Positions 1 through 6,430 of a stretch of 10,833 nucleotides of DNA are shown here, piece after piece (positions within the stretch are counted from its first letter, which is position 1; each line of letters starts with the position of its first letter). Origin of the DNA: Candidatus Bathyarchaeota archaeon (GTDB lineage: Archaea; Asgardarchaeota; Lokiarchaeia; Sigyniarchaeales; Sigyniarchaeaceae); NCBI GenBank assembly GCA_014729935.1, contig WJJB01000224.1:1-10833 (forward strand), in the 5' to 3' direction. Below the pieces are notes generated by a model. That model was not told where the DNA came from and did not search any database. It saw nothing but the letters and a program-made list of their open reading frames with translations. The translations under genes and the position numbers were made by a program.

Positions 1-385
1 AATGTGCGGTGCAGACATCATCGTCACACCGGCACCCTACGGCAAAGCACCGTACCTGCCAGGTAATTTCCAGCTCACGTTGAAGAATCAAGTCTACCCG
101 TTGCAGAATATCAGGCCAACAATGCCGATGATTTCTGGGGGTATTTCCCCGCACATGGTTGAAAGCGCCATTAGGGATTGCGGGATAGATATCATGATAG
201 GAAGCGGTGGTGGTATTCACGCGCATCCTGCAGGTCCCATCGCCGGCGGAAAGGCGTTCAGGCAAGCAATAAATGCCGCCTTGAAGGGCATTCCCGCGAA
301 AAAATACGCGAAGGACGAAAACCTGGTGGAATTACAACAAGCACTTGGTATCTGGAAGGGAAAGACTGAATTCCAGTCCGTGTGA
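1..385 (+). CDS. RuBisCO large-subunit family protein, probably RuBisCO-like (form IV); C-terminal part only
   Basis: The reading frame is open from the window edge, so only about 127 C-terminal residues are present and the ATG at base 2 is almost certainly internal. Family hallmarks are the SGG motif (ISGGISP), followed by GSGGGIHAHPAGP and the AGGKAFRQAI helix; these form the phosphate-binding side of the RuBisCO barrel. Aligned by eye on the GK of loop 6 (the PYGK stretch), the lysine equivalent to K334 is kept. The catalytic-site HxGT preceding it in true RuBisCO reads V-T-P-A here, and the LEG after the lysine reads APY. Loss of these residues argues for a form IV RuBisCO-like protein (an enolase, isomerase or transcarboxylase-type activity on a sugar-derived substrate) rather than CO2 fixation. 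The N-terminal half with the carbamylated lysine is outside the window, so the form cannot be settled. The gene ends in TGA and is followed by a T-run. Confidence 0.85.
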   Translation, partial: MCGADIIVTPAPYGKAPYLPGNFQLTLKNQVYPLQNIRPTMPMISGGISPHMVESAIRDCGIDIMIGSGGGIHAHPAGPIAGGKAFRQAINAALKGIPAKKYAKDENLVELQQALGIWKGKTEFQSV

Positions 386-412
386 AATATTCATTCCTTT
401 CGCCGACCCCCT

Positions 413-434
413 CCAAGTTATTTTCCCTTTTTTT
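413..434 (+). terminator. T-rich terminator after the RuBisCO-like gene
   Basis: Pyrimidine- and T-rich stretch ending in seven consecutive T (428-434), about 30-50 bases after the RuBisCO-like stop and before the convergent kinase stop at 484. Archaeal RNA polymerase commonly terminates at such T-runs without a hairpin, and no convincing stem is visible. Assignment to the plus-strand transcript is inferred from orientation. Confidence 0.5.
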
Positions 435-483
435 AAATCTTCATGACATGCTGCAAGATCGGTGAACGGGCGACACTCGCGGA

Positions 484-2046
484 TCATCCAGCCAATGGGA
501 ACAGGATAACGAACCTCGCACCCGCGCTTGGATTTCCATCCACGCGGTCTTCCACCCAGATCTTGGCATTGAACAACTCAACAATTCGCTGGACCAAGGA
601 TAAACCAAGACCTTTCCCACGCGTCTGGGAACTTTCCCCCTTTCTTCGATTGAAGATGATATCTTTTCTTTCATCTGAGATTCCTTTCCCATTATCGATA
701 ATTTCCACGCGCACGTGATCTTTTTCATTTCCCTCTTGCTTGCATACCTTCACGATGACTTCCCTAATATCGTTTCTATTGTGCACGATGGCATTATAGA
801 TGAGATTATCAAAGATATCTTCAATGAGGTCATTGCATCTCACGGGGGCTTTTTCCAACTCAGAAACCAAGGATATCTCCAGGTTAAATATTGACTTGAA
901 ACTCTCCTGGATGTACTCGATGCATCGGTTCAAGTCTGACAAGATATCTCGTGAGGATAGTTCCAAATCATCTCTTTCAAGCAGGGATAACTTACGAACG
1001 TTTCGGATCAAACGAGCAGCCCGGTCCATATTCATCTCAAGTTTCGTGCAATAATTCTCGACGGTATCCATATTCATTTCATTTTTATCTATTTTCAACC
1101 TGCACAGATTGAGAATTGATAACATAGCTTGAAGGATATTATTCATGTCATGGGTGAAGAGATCCCGGTAAAAGTTTGCCTGGTTGAACGCTTCTTGGTA
1201 ATCTCTTTCCCGTTGTTCCAATTCACGAATGCTTTCATGCATGATGGATATATCTAGTGCCAATCCATCGAAAATTCCCAAACCATTTTCTGGTAACACG
1301 AGAGTTCCCCATTCGGACACCCATCTAACCTCGCCGCTTCTTGAAACTATCCTGTATTCAACGCTGTATATCTTTTCTTGTTGCAAACCATTCTTGATTT
1401 CTTGATAAACCCGTTTTTCATCATCCGGATGAACCAGATTCTTGAAAAAAAGGTCCGGATTATCATGGAGCATACTTACTGGGTAACCTGTCAATTTCTC
1501 GTGTCCCTTACTTGCAAATATTAACGGCCAGTCCTGAGCGAGCTTGCACCGGAAAGCAACTCCCGGAAGAGCATCTAGTAACTTGAAGTGCGATGGTTCC
1601 CGCTTTGTTACATTTCCAGCTAAACTGGTACCCGGGAGAAGCACGATGGAGATTAAGGAACCACCAATGCAAGTCAATTCGATGGTATACTTGTCATCCA
1701 TTCTTGGTAGAAATGCATCCTTTATGTGAACGTGATGTGTCTTGTAATTGGTTTTTTTCATTCTTGCAAATTCATGGCAGGATTTCAAGGCGTGCTGCAT
1801 CCTGGCATCCCGTTTAAATAAGTACATTGCACCGCGATCGATGATCTCCTTCTTTGATTGTCCCAGATCTTCTTGAAACTTGACATTCACGTCGATAATG
1901 GAGAGATTTTTTCCATCAGTTTTCAATAGCAATCTTGCATGAGGGGCATGATTGAATGCTTTCTTGAAGGGATTATCATCCATTTTATTTTCGTCGCCCG
2001 GTTTTCCCAGCTCGTTTCCATAGAAAAAGGAGCATTCCACATCCAC
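484..2046 (-). CDS. Soluble two-PAS-domain sensor histidine kinase
   Basis: A 520-residue protein (numbering from the GTG). Residues about 23-140 look like a first, diverged PAS domain. Residues about 150-268 are a PAS_3-type domain (HEKLTGY, VHPDDEKRV, YRIVSRSGEVRWVSEWG), followed by a short coiled helix. The phospho-acceptor box FTHDMNNIL puts the likely phosphorylated histidine at H299; this differs from the bacterial HExRTPL type but is common in archaeal kinases. The HATPase domain has an N-box (DNLIYNAIVHN, 413-423), a G1 box (DNGKGI, 451-456) and a G2 box (GKGLGLSLV, 477-485). No transmembrane segment or signal peptide is visible, so it should sense an intracellular ligand or redox state. 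No response regulator lies nearby; it is an orphan here. The GTG start has GAAGG a few bases upstream, but an ATG at 1983 (residue 22), at the PAS boundary and correctly spaced from a TATA-like box, is an alternative. Confidence 0.9.
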   Translation of the reverse strand: MDVECSFFYGNELGKPGDENKMDDNPFKKAFNHAPHARLLLKTDGKNLSIIDVNVKFQEDLGQSKKEIIDRGAMYLFKRDARMQHALKSCHEFARMKKTNYKTHHVHIKDAFLPRMDDKYTIELTCIGGSLISIVLLPGTSLAGNVTKREPSHFKLLDALPGVAFRCKLAQDWPLIFASKGHEKLTGYPVSMLHDNPDLFFKNLVHPDDEKRVYQEIKNGLQQEKIYSVEYRIVSRSGEVRWVSEWGTLVLPENGLGIFDGLALDISIMHESIRELEQRERDYQEAFNQANFYRDLFTHDMNNILQAMLSILNLCRLKIDKNEMNMDTVENYCTKLEMNMDRAARLIRNVRKLSLLERDDLELSSRDILSDLNRCIEYIQESFKSIFNLEISLVSELEKAPVRCNDLIEDIFDNLIYNAIVHNRNDIREVIVKVCKQEGNEKDHVRVEIIDNGKGISDERKDIIFNRRKGESSQTRGKGLGLSLVQRIVELFNAKIWVEDRVDGNPSAGARFVILFPLAG

Positions 2047-2060
2047 GTGACCTTCTTCAC

Positions 2061-2070
2061 TTATATTTTT
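2061..2070 (-). promoter_or_regulatory. Candidate TATA box for the histidine kinase
   Basis: On the minus strand this reads AAAAATATAA, preceded by GTT. It lies about 20 bases before the GTG at 2046 and about 80 before the ATG at 1983. With the usual archaeal spacing, transcription would start near 2040, which fits translation from 1983 better than from 2046. Based on base composition and spacing only. Confidence 0.35.
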
Positions 2071-2154
2071 AACGCATCAAAGCTCTTGGCCAACAGCATT
2101 ATAGCATGACTCGAACTCCACCAAATTTTCTCACAGTCGTGAAGAATCTTGGAC

Positions 2155-2167
2155 AAAAAAATAATAA
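2155..2167 (+). promoter_or_regulatory. Candidate TATA box for the SprT-like gene
   Basis: AT-only stretch AAAAAAATAATAA centred about 35 bases before the ATG at 2197. There is no Shine-Dalgarno before that ATG, so a near-leaderless transcript is plausible. If this box is used, the upstream in-frame TTG at 2149 cannot be the start, because it would lie before the transcript begins. Confidence 0.35.
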
Positions 2168-2196
2168 CAACCGGCATCTCACTTAACTGGTCTTCG

Positions 2197-2811
2197 ATGG
2201 TTGATCGGGATAAGCTCGAGATTGGGATGGAAGTATTCTTCCTCCATAAAAAGAAGGTATTCACTGGAAAGATATTGAAATTGAATCCAACCCGTGCACG
2301 GGTGAAAATTCGTGGGAAGATCGTTTATGATGTTAACTACAAAGCCTTGCTTCTTGGCAATCCACTCGTCGATGGTTTTGAAAAGGACCCCATTTTAAGA
2401 GAGACATCGAATATTTGCACTGCCATGCAGCTCACGTCGCTTCTAAACGAATTAAAAGCGGATTATGGTGCGGTGTACAAGTCTGTATTTTCGAGAGATG
2501 AGATGCAAAAGCTATCTTCCCTTGAAGCCTGCTTCGGCAAGCGAGAAACGTACTGTCGCGCTGGGAAGTATTTGCCAGCGAGAAACGAAATTGTCATCAC
2601 GGCTTCACTTATAAATGCCCCGGGTCACGTCATCAAGAAGGTGCTACATCACGAGATCTTTCACATCCATTTCCCACACCACGGCCAGATGTTCAGGAAG
2701 CTTGAACGATCATACAAGAAATTCGATGAAGCTGAACGTTACATTCATGCATTATTCCAAACCATTCGATTCGATAATATTTTTAGAAATTTACGAATAT
2801 GCACTATATGA
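2197..2811 (+). CDS. SprT-like zinc metalloprotease with N-terminal SH3-like barrel
   Basis: A 204-residue protein from the ATG at 2197. Residues about 9-53 (GMEVFFLHKKKVFTGKILKL and the following LNPTRARVKIRG ... VNYKALL) resemble a small SH3/KOW-like beta barrel of the 'GxVxF ... GxVxxxNPxRAxV ... VPYxxL' kind. Residues about 115-185 form an SprT/WLM-like zincin: a strand with IVITASLIN, then VLHHEIFHI with metal ligands H152 and H156 and catalytic E153, and HHGQMF supplying the likely third ligand H162. SprT-family enzymes cleave proteins, in some cases DNA-protein crosslinks; the substrate here is unknown. An in-frame TTG at 2149 would add 16 residues, but the likely TATA box favours 2197. 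Its last 67 bases overlap the convergent ureohydrolase gene. No membrane segment, so cytosolic. Confidence 0.8.
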   Translation: MVDRDKLEIGMEVFFLHKKKVFTGKILKLNPTRARVKIRGKIVYDVNYKALLLGNPLVDGFEKDPILRETSNICTAMQLTSLLNELKADYGAVYKSVFSRDEMQKLSSLEACFGKRETYCRAGKYLPARNEIVITASLINAPGHVIKKVLHHEIFHIHFPHHGQMFRKLERSYKKFDEAERYIHALFQTIRFDNIFRNLRICTI

Positions 2812-3647
2812 AGCATGGCAAGGGTTTCAATAATAAACCTTCCAGCCAAGTGTGCGGTCATATCTTGTATATCCCACGGTGGGTTTGTCTCCATGACGTC
2901 CATGCCCACCAATCCCCGTGCAGCTAGTTTTTTTAGCAGGTACATGATTTCCGTGCTATTTAGCCCCCCTGGCGCGGGCGTGCCAACGCCTGGTGCAAAA
3001 GCCGGATCGACGACATCCATATCTATCGAGACGTACACTGCGCCCGATATACGATTATCAATGAGTCTCCACGTTTCCTTTATTCCCATTTCAATGATAT
3101 CAACCGGGGCAATGGTGAGCAATCCATGGTCATTTATGTGATCTATTTCTTCTCGTTCTGGTTGACGGATTCCTATTTCCACGCTTGTTTTCAAGTTTAC
3201 GTTAAATCCCGCGACATCAGCTACCACCGAGCCATAATACGGTCTGGTTGCATAGACGATATCTGGATGGGCGTCAAAATATACCAAGCTAATATCCGCA
3301 TCTCGCGGGTATCCCTTGAGAACCTGCGTGGTGATGGAATGGTCTCCACCTAGCACGATAGGGAATTTTTGCCTAAGCAAGAAATTCCTTATTGTTTTAC
3401 TTACTTGTGACTTGTTGACATTCCCGAAATCCCAAGTGTCGTGATGCCGTGAACCCTTGGAGGGTAATGCCGGTCTTCCCTCCCCGAACATCTCGCGCTC
3501 TGCAATCACCCGCCGAATGGCATCCGGTCCATGTGCACAACCTGGACGGGATGAGCGAGACCCACTCTCGTCGGGAACGCCAATCATGATCACGCTCGCA
3601 TCTCTTGGTGAACCACGGCCCTCGCTGTACCACGTCACTCGTTTCAT
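2745..3647 (-). CDS. Arginase/agmatinase-family ureohydrolase, substrate uncertain
   Basis: A 300-residue protein of the usual family length. Metal-binding motifs are intact: GGDHS (H103), DAHPD (D125, H127, D129) and SIDMDVVDPAFAPG (D209, D211), and the late glutamate in VMETNPP (E253) is present. Family members hydrolyse guanidino compounds such as agmatine or arginine to urea plus an amine, using a two-Mn centre. The segment after DAHPD, where most arginases and agmatinases have HG or SHA with a proton-shuttling histidine, reads RPYYGSVV and has no histidine, so the substrate may differ. The ATG at 3647 is chosen because AAGGAG sits six bases upstream; an in-frame ATG at 3671 lacks a ribosome site. 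The C-terminal tail of about 20 residues lies antisense to the end of the SprT-like gene. No polyamine genes adjoin it, and it is divergent from the glycosidase gene. Confidence 0.88.
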   Translation of the reverse strand: MKRVTWYSEGRGSPRDASVIMIGVPDESGSRSSRPGCAHGPDAIRRVIAEREMFGEGRPALPSKGSRHHDTWDFGNVNKSQVSKTIRNFLLRQKFPIVLGGDHSITTQVLKGYPRDADISLVYFDAHPDIVYATRPYYGSVVADVAGFNVNLKTSVEIGIRQPEREEIDHINDHGLLTIAPVDIIEMGIKETWRLIDNRISGAVYVSIDMDVVDPAFAPGVGTPAPGGLNSTEIMYLLKKLAARGLVGMDVMETNPPWDIQDMTAHLAGRFIIETLAMLHIVHIRKFLKILSNRMVWNNA

Positions 3648-3653
3648 GGTGCT

Positions 3654-3659
3654 CTCCTT
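3654..3659 (-). promoter_or_regulatory. Shine-Dalgarno deciding the ureohydrolase start
   Basis: The minus strand reads AAGGAG six bases before the ATG at 3647. The two other in-frame ATGs upstream (3662 and 3671) have no comparable site. This supports the 300-residue form over the 308-residue form. Confidence 0.65.
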
Positions 3660-3732
3660 CATTGGAAGCATTGCATATCAATATCCACGGGAAACAAAGG
3701 TGAAAGATGAATAGTAATATTGCTTTGAGGTG

Positions 3733-3742
3733 AATTATAATT
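3733..3742 (+). promoter_or_regulatory. Palindromic TATA-like element upstream of the GH4 gene
   Basis: The decamer AATTATAATT is its own reverse complement and is centred about 30 bases before the GH4 ATG at 3768, the normal place for an archaeal TATA box. Being symmetrical, it could also serve the divergent ureohydrolase gene, whose ATG at 3647 would then have a leader of roughly 60 bases. A weak GGTGGT ribosome site follows seven bases before the GH4 ATG. Confidence 0.45.
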
Positions 3743-3767
3743 ACCGTTTGAAATGGTGGTTTGATAC

Positions 3768-5153
3768 ATGGGACAATATGATGGGAAAATTGTAATTATC
3801 GGTGCCGGGTCTGCATCGTTTGGCATGAGCACGTTAGGAGACCTGATGGCAATGGGTGCGGAAAATCTTTCAGGTGCATCGATCTTGCTTCATGATATCG
3901 ACGGGGAAAATCTGGATAGGGTGGAAACCGTCTTCAAGATGGCCTTGGATGAGGCTAATGCCGAAGGGGAAGATATTGATTTCAGGTTGGTATCCACCAT
4001 CGATCTCGAGCTTGCGCTCCAAGACGCATCCTTCATCATCATGAGTATCGAGCATGGAAACCGCATGGAGACATGGGCGGAAGATTATTATATTCCAATT
4101 AATCATGGTAGCAGGCAGGTTTATGGGGAGAACGGGGGCGTGGGAGGCATGTTTCATACCTTCAGGCAGGTACCACCAATGCTAGATATCGTGGATACGA
4201 TGCATGATGTTTGCCCTGACGCATGGTTGTTCAACTATAGCAATCCGCTTTCCCGTGTCACGTGGAGTATCAACCGGTACTGCAAGAGGGAATACAATTG
4301 GAATATCAAGAACGTGGGATTGTGTCATGGTATCGGGGCGGGATTGGCACTGGTAGAAGGCGTATTTGGCGGCATACTAAAAAAATGCGAGCTTGTTTCC
4401 GCTGGTTTAAACCATTTCTACTGGTTCGTGAAGCTCCAAGCAAGGCAAAAACTGGATATCAAATCTATGGGTCCGTTCAAGCAGGAAACCATTCAGAGCG
4501 GAGAAAACCTGCTCCCGCGGTTGAAGGAACGAGTAATCCACTGGAGCAGGGAACATGAGGCTCCATTAATCCAAGAGCTTGCCACGATCTACGGCCACCT
4601 CACCTATCCCAGCCAGTCCCATCCTGGTGAGTACTTATTCTGGGCCGACGCGTACTGCCCATCAGTCAAGTACGATTTTCCGGGATACGCCAGGAAAAGC
4701 GAGGCATTAAAGAAGGATTTGCAAGCAACCATCAACGGGAAGAAGAATAACTATTGGTGGATCAAGCGGAGTGGCGAGCGGGCAATCCCGATAATCTCAG
4801 CCATCGTGCACGACTTAAACCAGGACGAGCTTGCGGTGAATATCACCAACGGGGACTGCATTCAAGGTTTACCGAGAGATTGCGTGGTGGAGGTTCCTGC
4901 TACCGTTAACGCGAGTGGCATTCATGGGAAACGTATAGATCCCATGCCGAAAGGAATCCTCGCATTACTTGCTCATGAAGTTATACTCCAAGATCTCGTG
5001 GTGGAAGCTGCAATAACTGGTGATTACAACATGGCTATGCAAGCACTCTGCATGGATCCGACATGCCCGAATCCAACAATCGCTAGGCACATTCTTGAAG
5101 AGTTCCTGAAGCACCAAGGACATCTATTGCCTCAATTCTTGGATGGTTCATGA
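3768..5153 (+). CDS. Glycoside hydrolase family 4 enzyme (NAD- and Mn-dependent glycosidase)
   Basis: A 461-residue protein, typical GH4 length. The N-terminus is a Rossmann fold (KIVIIGAGSASFG, residues 7-19) for NAD(H), followed by ILLHDID, the acidic end of the second strand. Downstream are YGENGGVGGMFHTFRQVP, NYSNP (156-160), GLCHGIG (C186) and AGLNHFYWF (H216). In GH4, the equivalents of C186 and H216 hold the Mn ion, and the enzyme works by redox-assisted elimination: oxidation at C3, loss of the C1 substituent, then re-addition of water. The active-site motif is CHGI. By remembered GH4 usage, CHG-type motifs go with alpha-glucosidases or alpha-glucuronidases, CHSV with alpha-galactosidases and CNxP/CDxP with phospho-glycosidases, so an unphosphorylated sugar substrate is likely but not proven. 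No signal peptide, so cytosolic. No transporter or kinase gene accompanies it. Confidence 0.9.
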   Translation: MGQYDGKIVIIGAGSASFGMSTLGDLMAMGAENLSGASILLHDIDGENLDRVETVFKMALDEANAEGEDIDFRLVSTIDLELALQDASFIIMSIEHGNRMETWAEDYYIPINHGSRQVYGENGGVGGMFHTFRQVPPMLDIVDTMHDVCPDAWLFNYSNPLSRVTWSINRYCKREYNWNIKNVGLCHGIGAGLALVEGVFGGILKKCELVSAGLNHFYWFVKLQARQKLDIKSMGPFKQETIQSGENLLPRLKERVIHWSREHEAPLIQELATIYGHLTYPSQSHPGEYLFWADAYCPSVKYDFPGYARKSEALKKDLQATINGKKNNYWWIKRSGERAIPIISAIVHDLNQDELAVNITNGDCIQGLPRDCVVEVPATVNASGIHGKRIDPMPKGILALLAHEVILQDLVVEAAITGDYNMAMQALCMDPTCPNPTIARHILEEFLKHQGHLLPQFLDGS

Positions 5154-5167
5154 ATCTTGATCGATTT

Positions 5168-6430
5168 TCATCTTAGCAATCCACCGATCTCCTTGAATAA
5201 ACCCCCATCGAAAAAACCCTCCACGAGTGCATTCCCGTAGAATTCCGTGACGCAATCTTGCATCCAAGCGCAATCCCCGTTGCATTTGCCAGCCCCCTTG
5301 CCGTGGAAATGGTTGGGGTTTATTAATTTCGATCCTGCAGCATGCACCTCCTTCACGTTATTCCACGCAAGTGCATTGATCTTCACTGCACCCGGGTATG
5401 ATTTGCATGGCCAATACACGCCACCATCATTATCAACATGGTCGAACACGGCTGGATAACACCGTTCTAGCTTCGCATGCAGGAGTCTATCAAGCATGGT
5501 TGTAGAGGCGATCATGGGATAACCACTTCTTGACCTTTCCAGGATGGCATCAACCAATTCAAGGTACGTTGGATCTCGCACCAGTTCGAGGTCTGGATTG
5601 CAACCATGATTCATGGCGACCGGGCTGAAGGTAAGGCCGAGATCATTGCACCAATCGAGAATATCGAATGAATCATCAATGGTTTCCTTGGTGATAACGG
5701 TGTTGGCTGTAAGCTTGAACGGCACGAATTCTCGTAGGATCCTGAGCAGGAGAATGTTGCGGAGAATATTCTTGGCAAACGTTTCCTTCACGTTATACAA
5801 GCTTGCGAGTTTAGAAGGGATGAGTGAATCAAGAGAGATGATGAGAACATCCATGTGCATCAGGAAATTCTTGTAAGCGGGTTTGAGGAGCAAGTTACCT
5901 ATCAACGAACCATTGGTATTGATCATGTTAAACATGTTAAGTTTCGTGGAGTAATCGAGTAGTTCTGGTAGGTCCTTGCGAAGAGTGGGTTCTCCCCCAC
6001 AATAGTAAATCGCTGAGGCATCTCGCATCACCTTGATCAATTGCTTTCCCTGCTCTGTAGTTAATATCTTGGTCCTCCCTTCCTTGAAAAGGTCCGGGTA
6101 CTTCCCACCCCTGTGATTGCTGCAGTAAGTACACGTGAAATTGCACGCGTTGGTCATGGTCCAGATATAAAAAATAGGTATGAAATCGTGGTCCCCCCGG
6201 GCCATTTTAATCTTATTCTTGACCAAGTTCTTGAAGGTCTTGATAATTGCAAGGAATCGCCGCTTCCTTAGCTTAAGATTTTGCCTGGCATCGAGGATGG
6301 TGAGGTGTTTCAGGATTGATTTCGCAAGGATGAAAGCCTCACGGTTGAGGGCTTCCCAATCAGGATGTTCCTTCCGCGGCGTATAATGCTTGAACGGGAG
6401 TTCTATGTATTTCTCCAAACGTGATTCCAT
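5168..6430 (-). CDS. Radical SAM enzyme with C-terminal SPASM-like cysteine cluster
   Basis: A 420-residue protein. An N-terminal basic helical region of about 85 residues precedes the radical SAM core: CNFTCTYC (C96, C100, C103) binds the [4Fe-4S]/SAM cluster, and GGEP (145-148) and NTNGS (171-175) are the usual SAM-contacting strands. The C-terminus carries extra cysteines C324, C342, C383, C387 and C393 (C-x40-C-x3-C-x5-C for the last four), resembling a SPASM or twitch domain with an auxiliary Fe-S cluster. Such enzymes mature peptides or cofactors, or modify small molecules; no substrate is indicated here. The ATG directly abuts the TAA of the membrane-protein gene, and its Shine-Dalgarno (GGGTGA, 6438-6443) lies inside that gene, so the two are translated from one mRNA. 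No precursor peptide gene was found beside it. It ends 14 bases from the convergent GH4 stop. Confidence 0.88.
   Translation of the reverse strand: MESRLEKYIELPFKHYTPRKEHPDWEALNREAFILAKSILKHLTILDARQNLKLRKRRFLAIIKTFKNLVKNKIKMARGDHDFIPIFYIWTMTNACNFTCTYCSNHRGGKYPDLFKEGRTKILTTEQGKQLIKVMRDASAIYYCGGEPTLRKDLPELLDYSTKLNMFNMINTNGSLIGNLLLKPAYKNFLMHMDVLIISLDSLIPSKLASLYNVKETFAKNILRNILLLRILREFVPFKLTANTVITKETIDDSFDILDWCNDLGLTFSPVAMNHGCNPDLELVRDPTYLELVDAILERSRSGYPMIASTTMLDRLLHAKLERCYPAVFDHVDNDGGVYWPCKSYPGAVKINALAWNNVKEVHAAGSKLINPNHFHGKGAGKCNGDCAWMQDCVTEFYGNALVEGFFDGGLFKEIGGLLR

Noticed and set aside
443..718. Plus-strand open frame of 91 residues opposite the kinase C-terminus
   Set aside because: It lies antisense to the conserved HATPase motifs, has no recognisable domain and no ribosome site; it is a shadow of the kinase gene.
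2149..2196. TTG-initiated extension of the SprT-like gene
   Set aside because: Adds 16 residues without family similarity and lies at or before the likely TATA box; the ATG at 2197 fits better.
2815..3353. Plus-strand frames of 108 and 75 residues within the ureohydrolase region
   Set aside because: They are antisense to the metal-binding motifs of the ureohydrolase and show no protein features of their own.
5168..6430. Radical SAM enzyme as a RiPP maturase with a nearby precursor peptide
   Set aside because: No short open frame with a leader-like or cysteine/glycine-rich core was found on either side; the only small gene, at 10275, is about 4 kb away and not linked.
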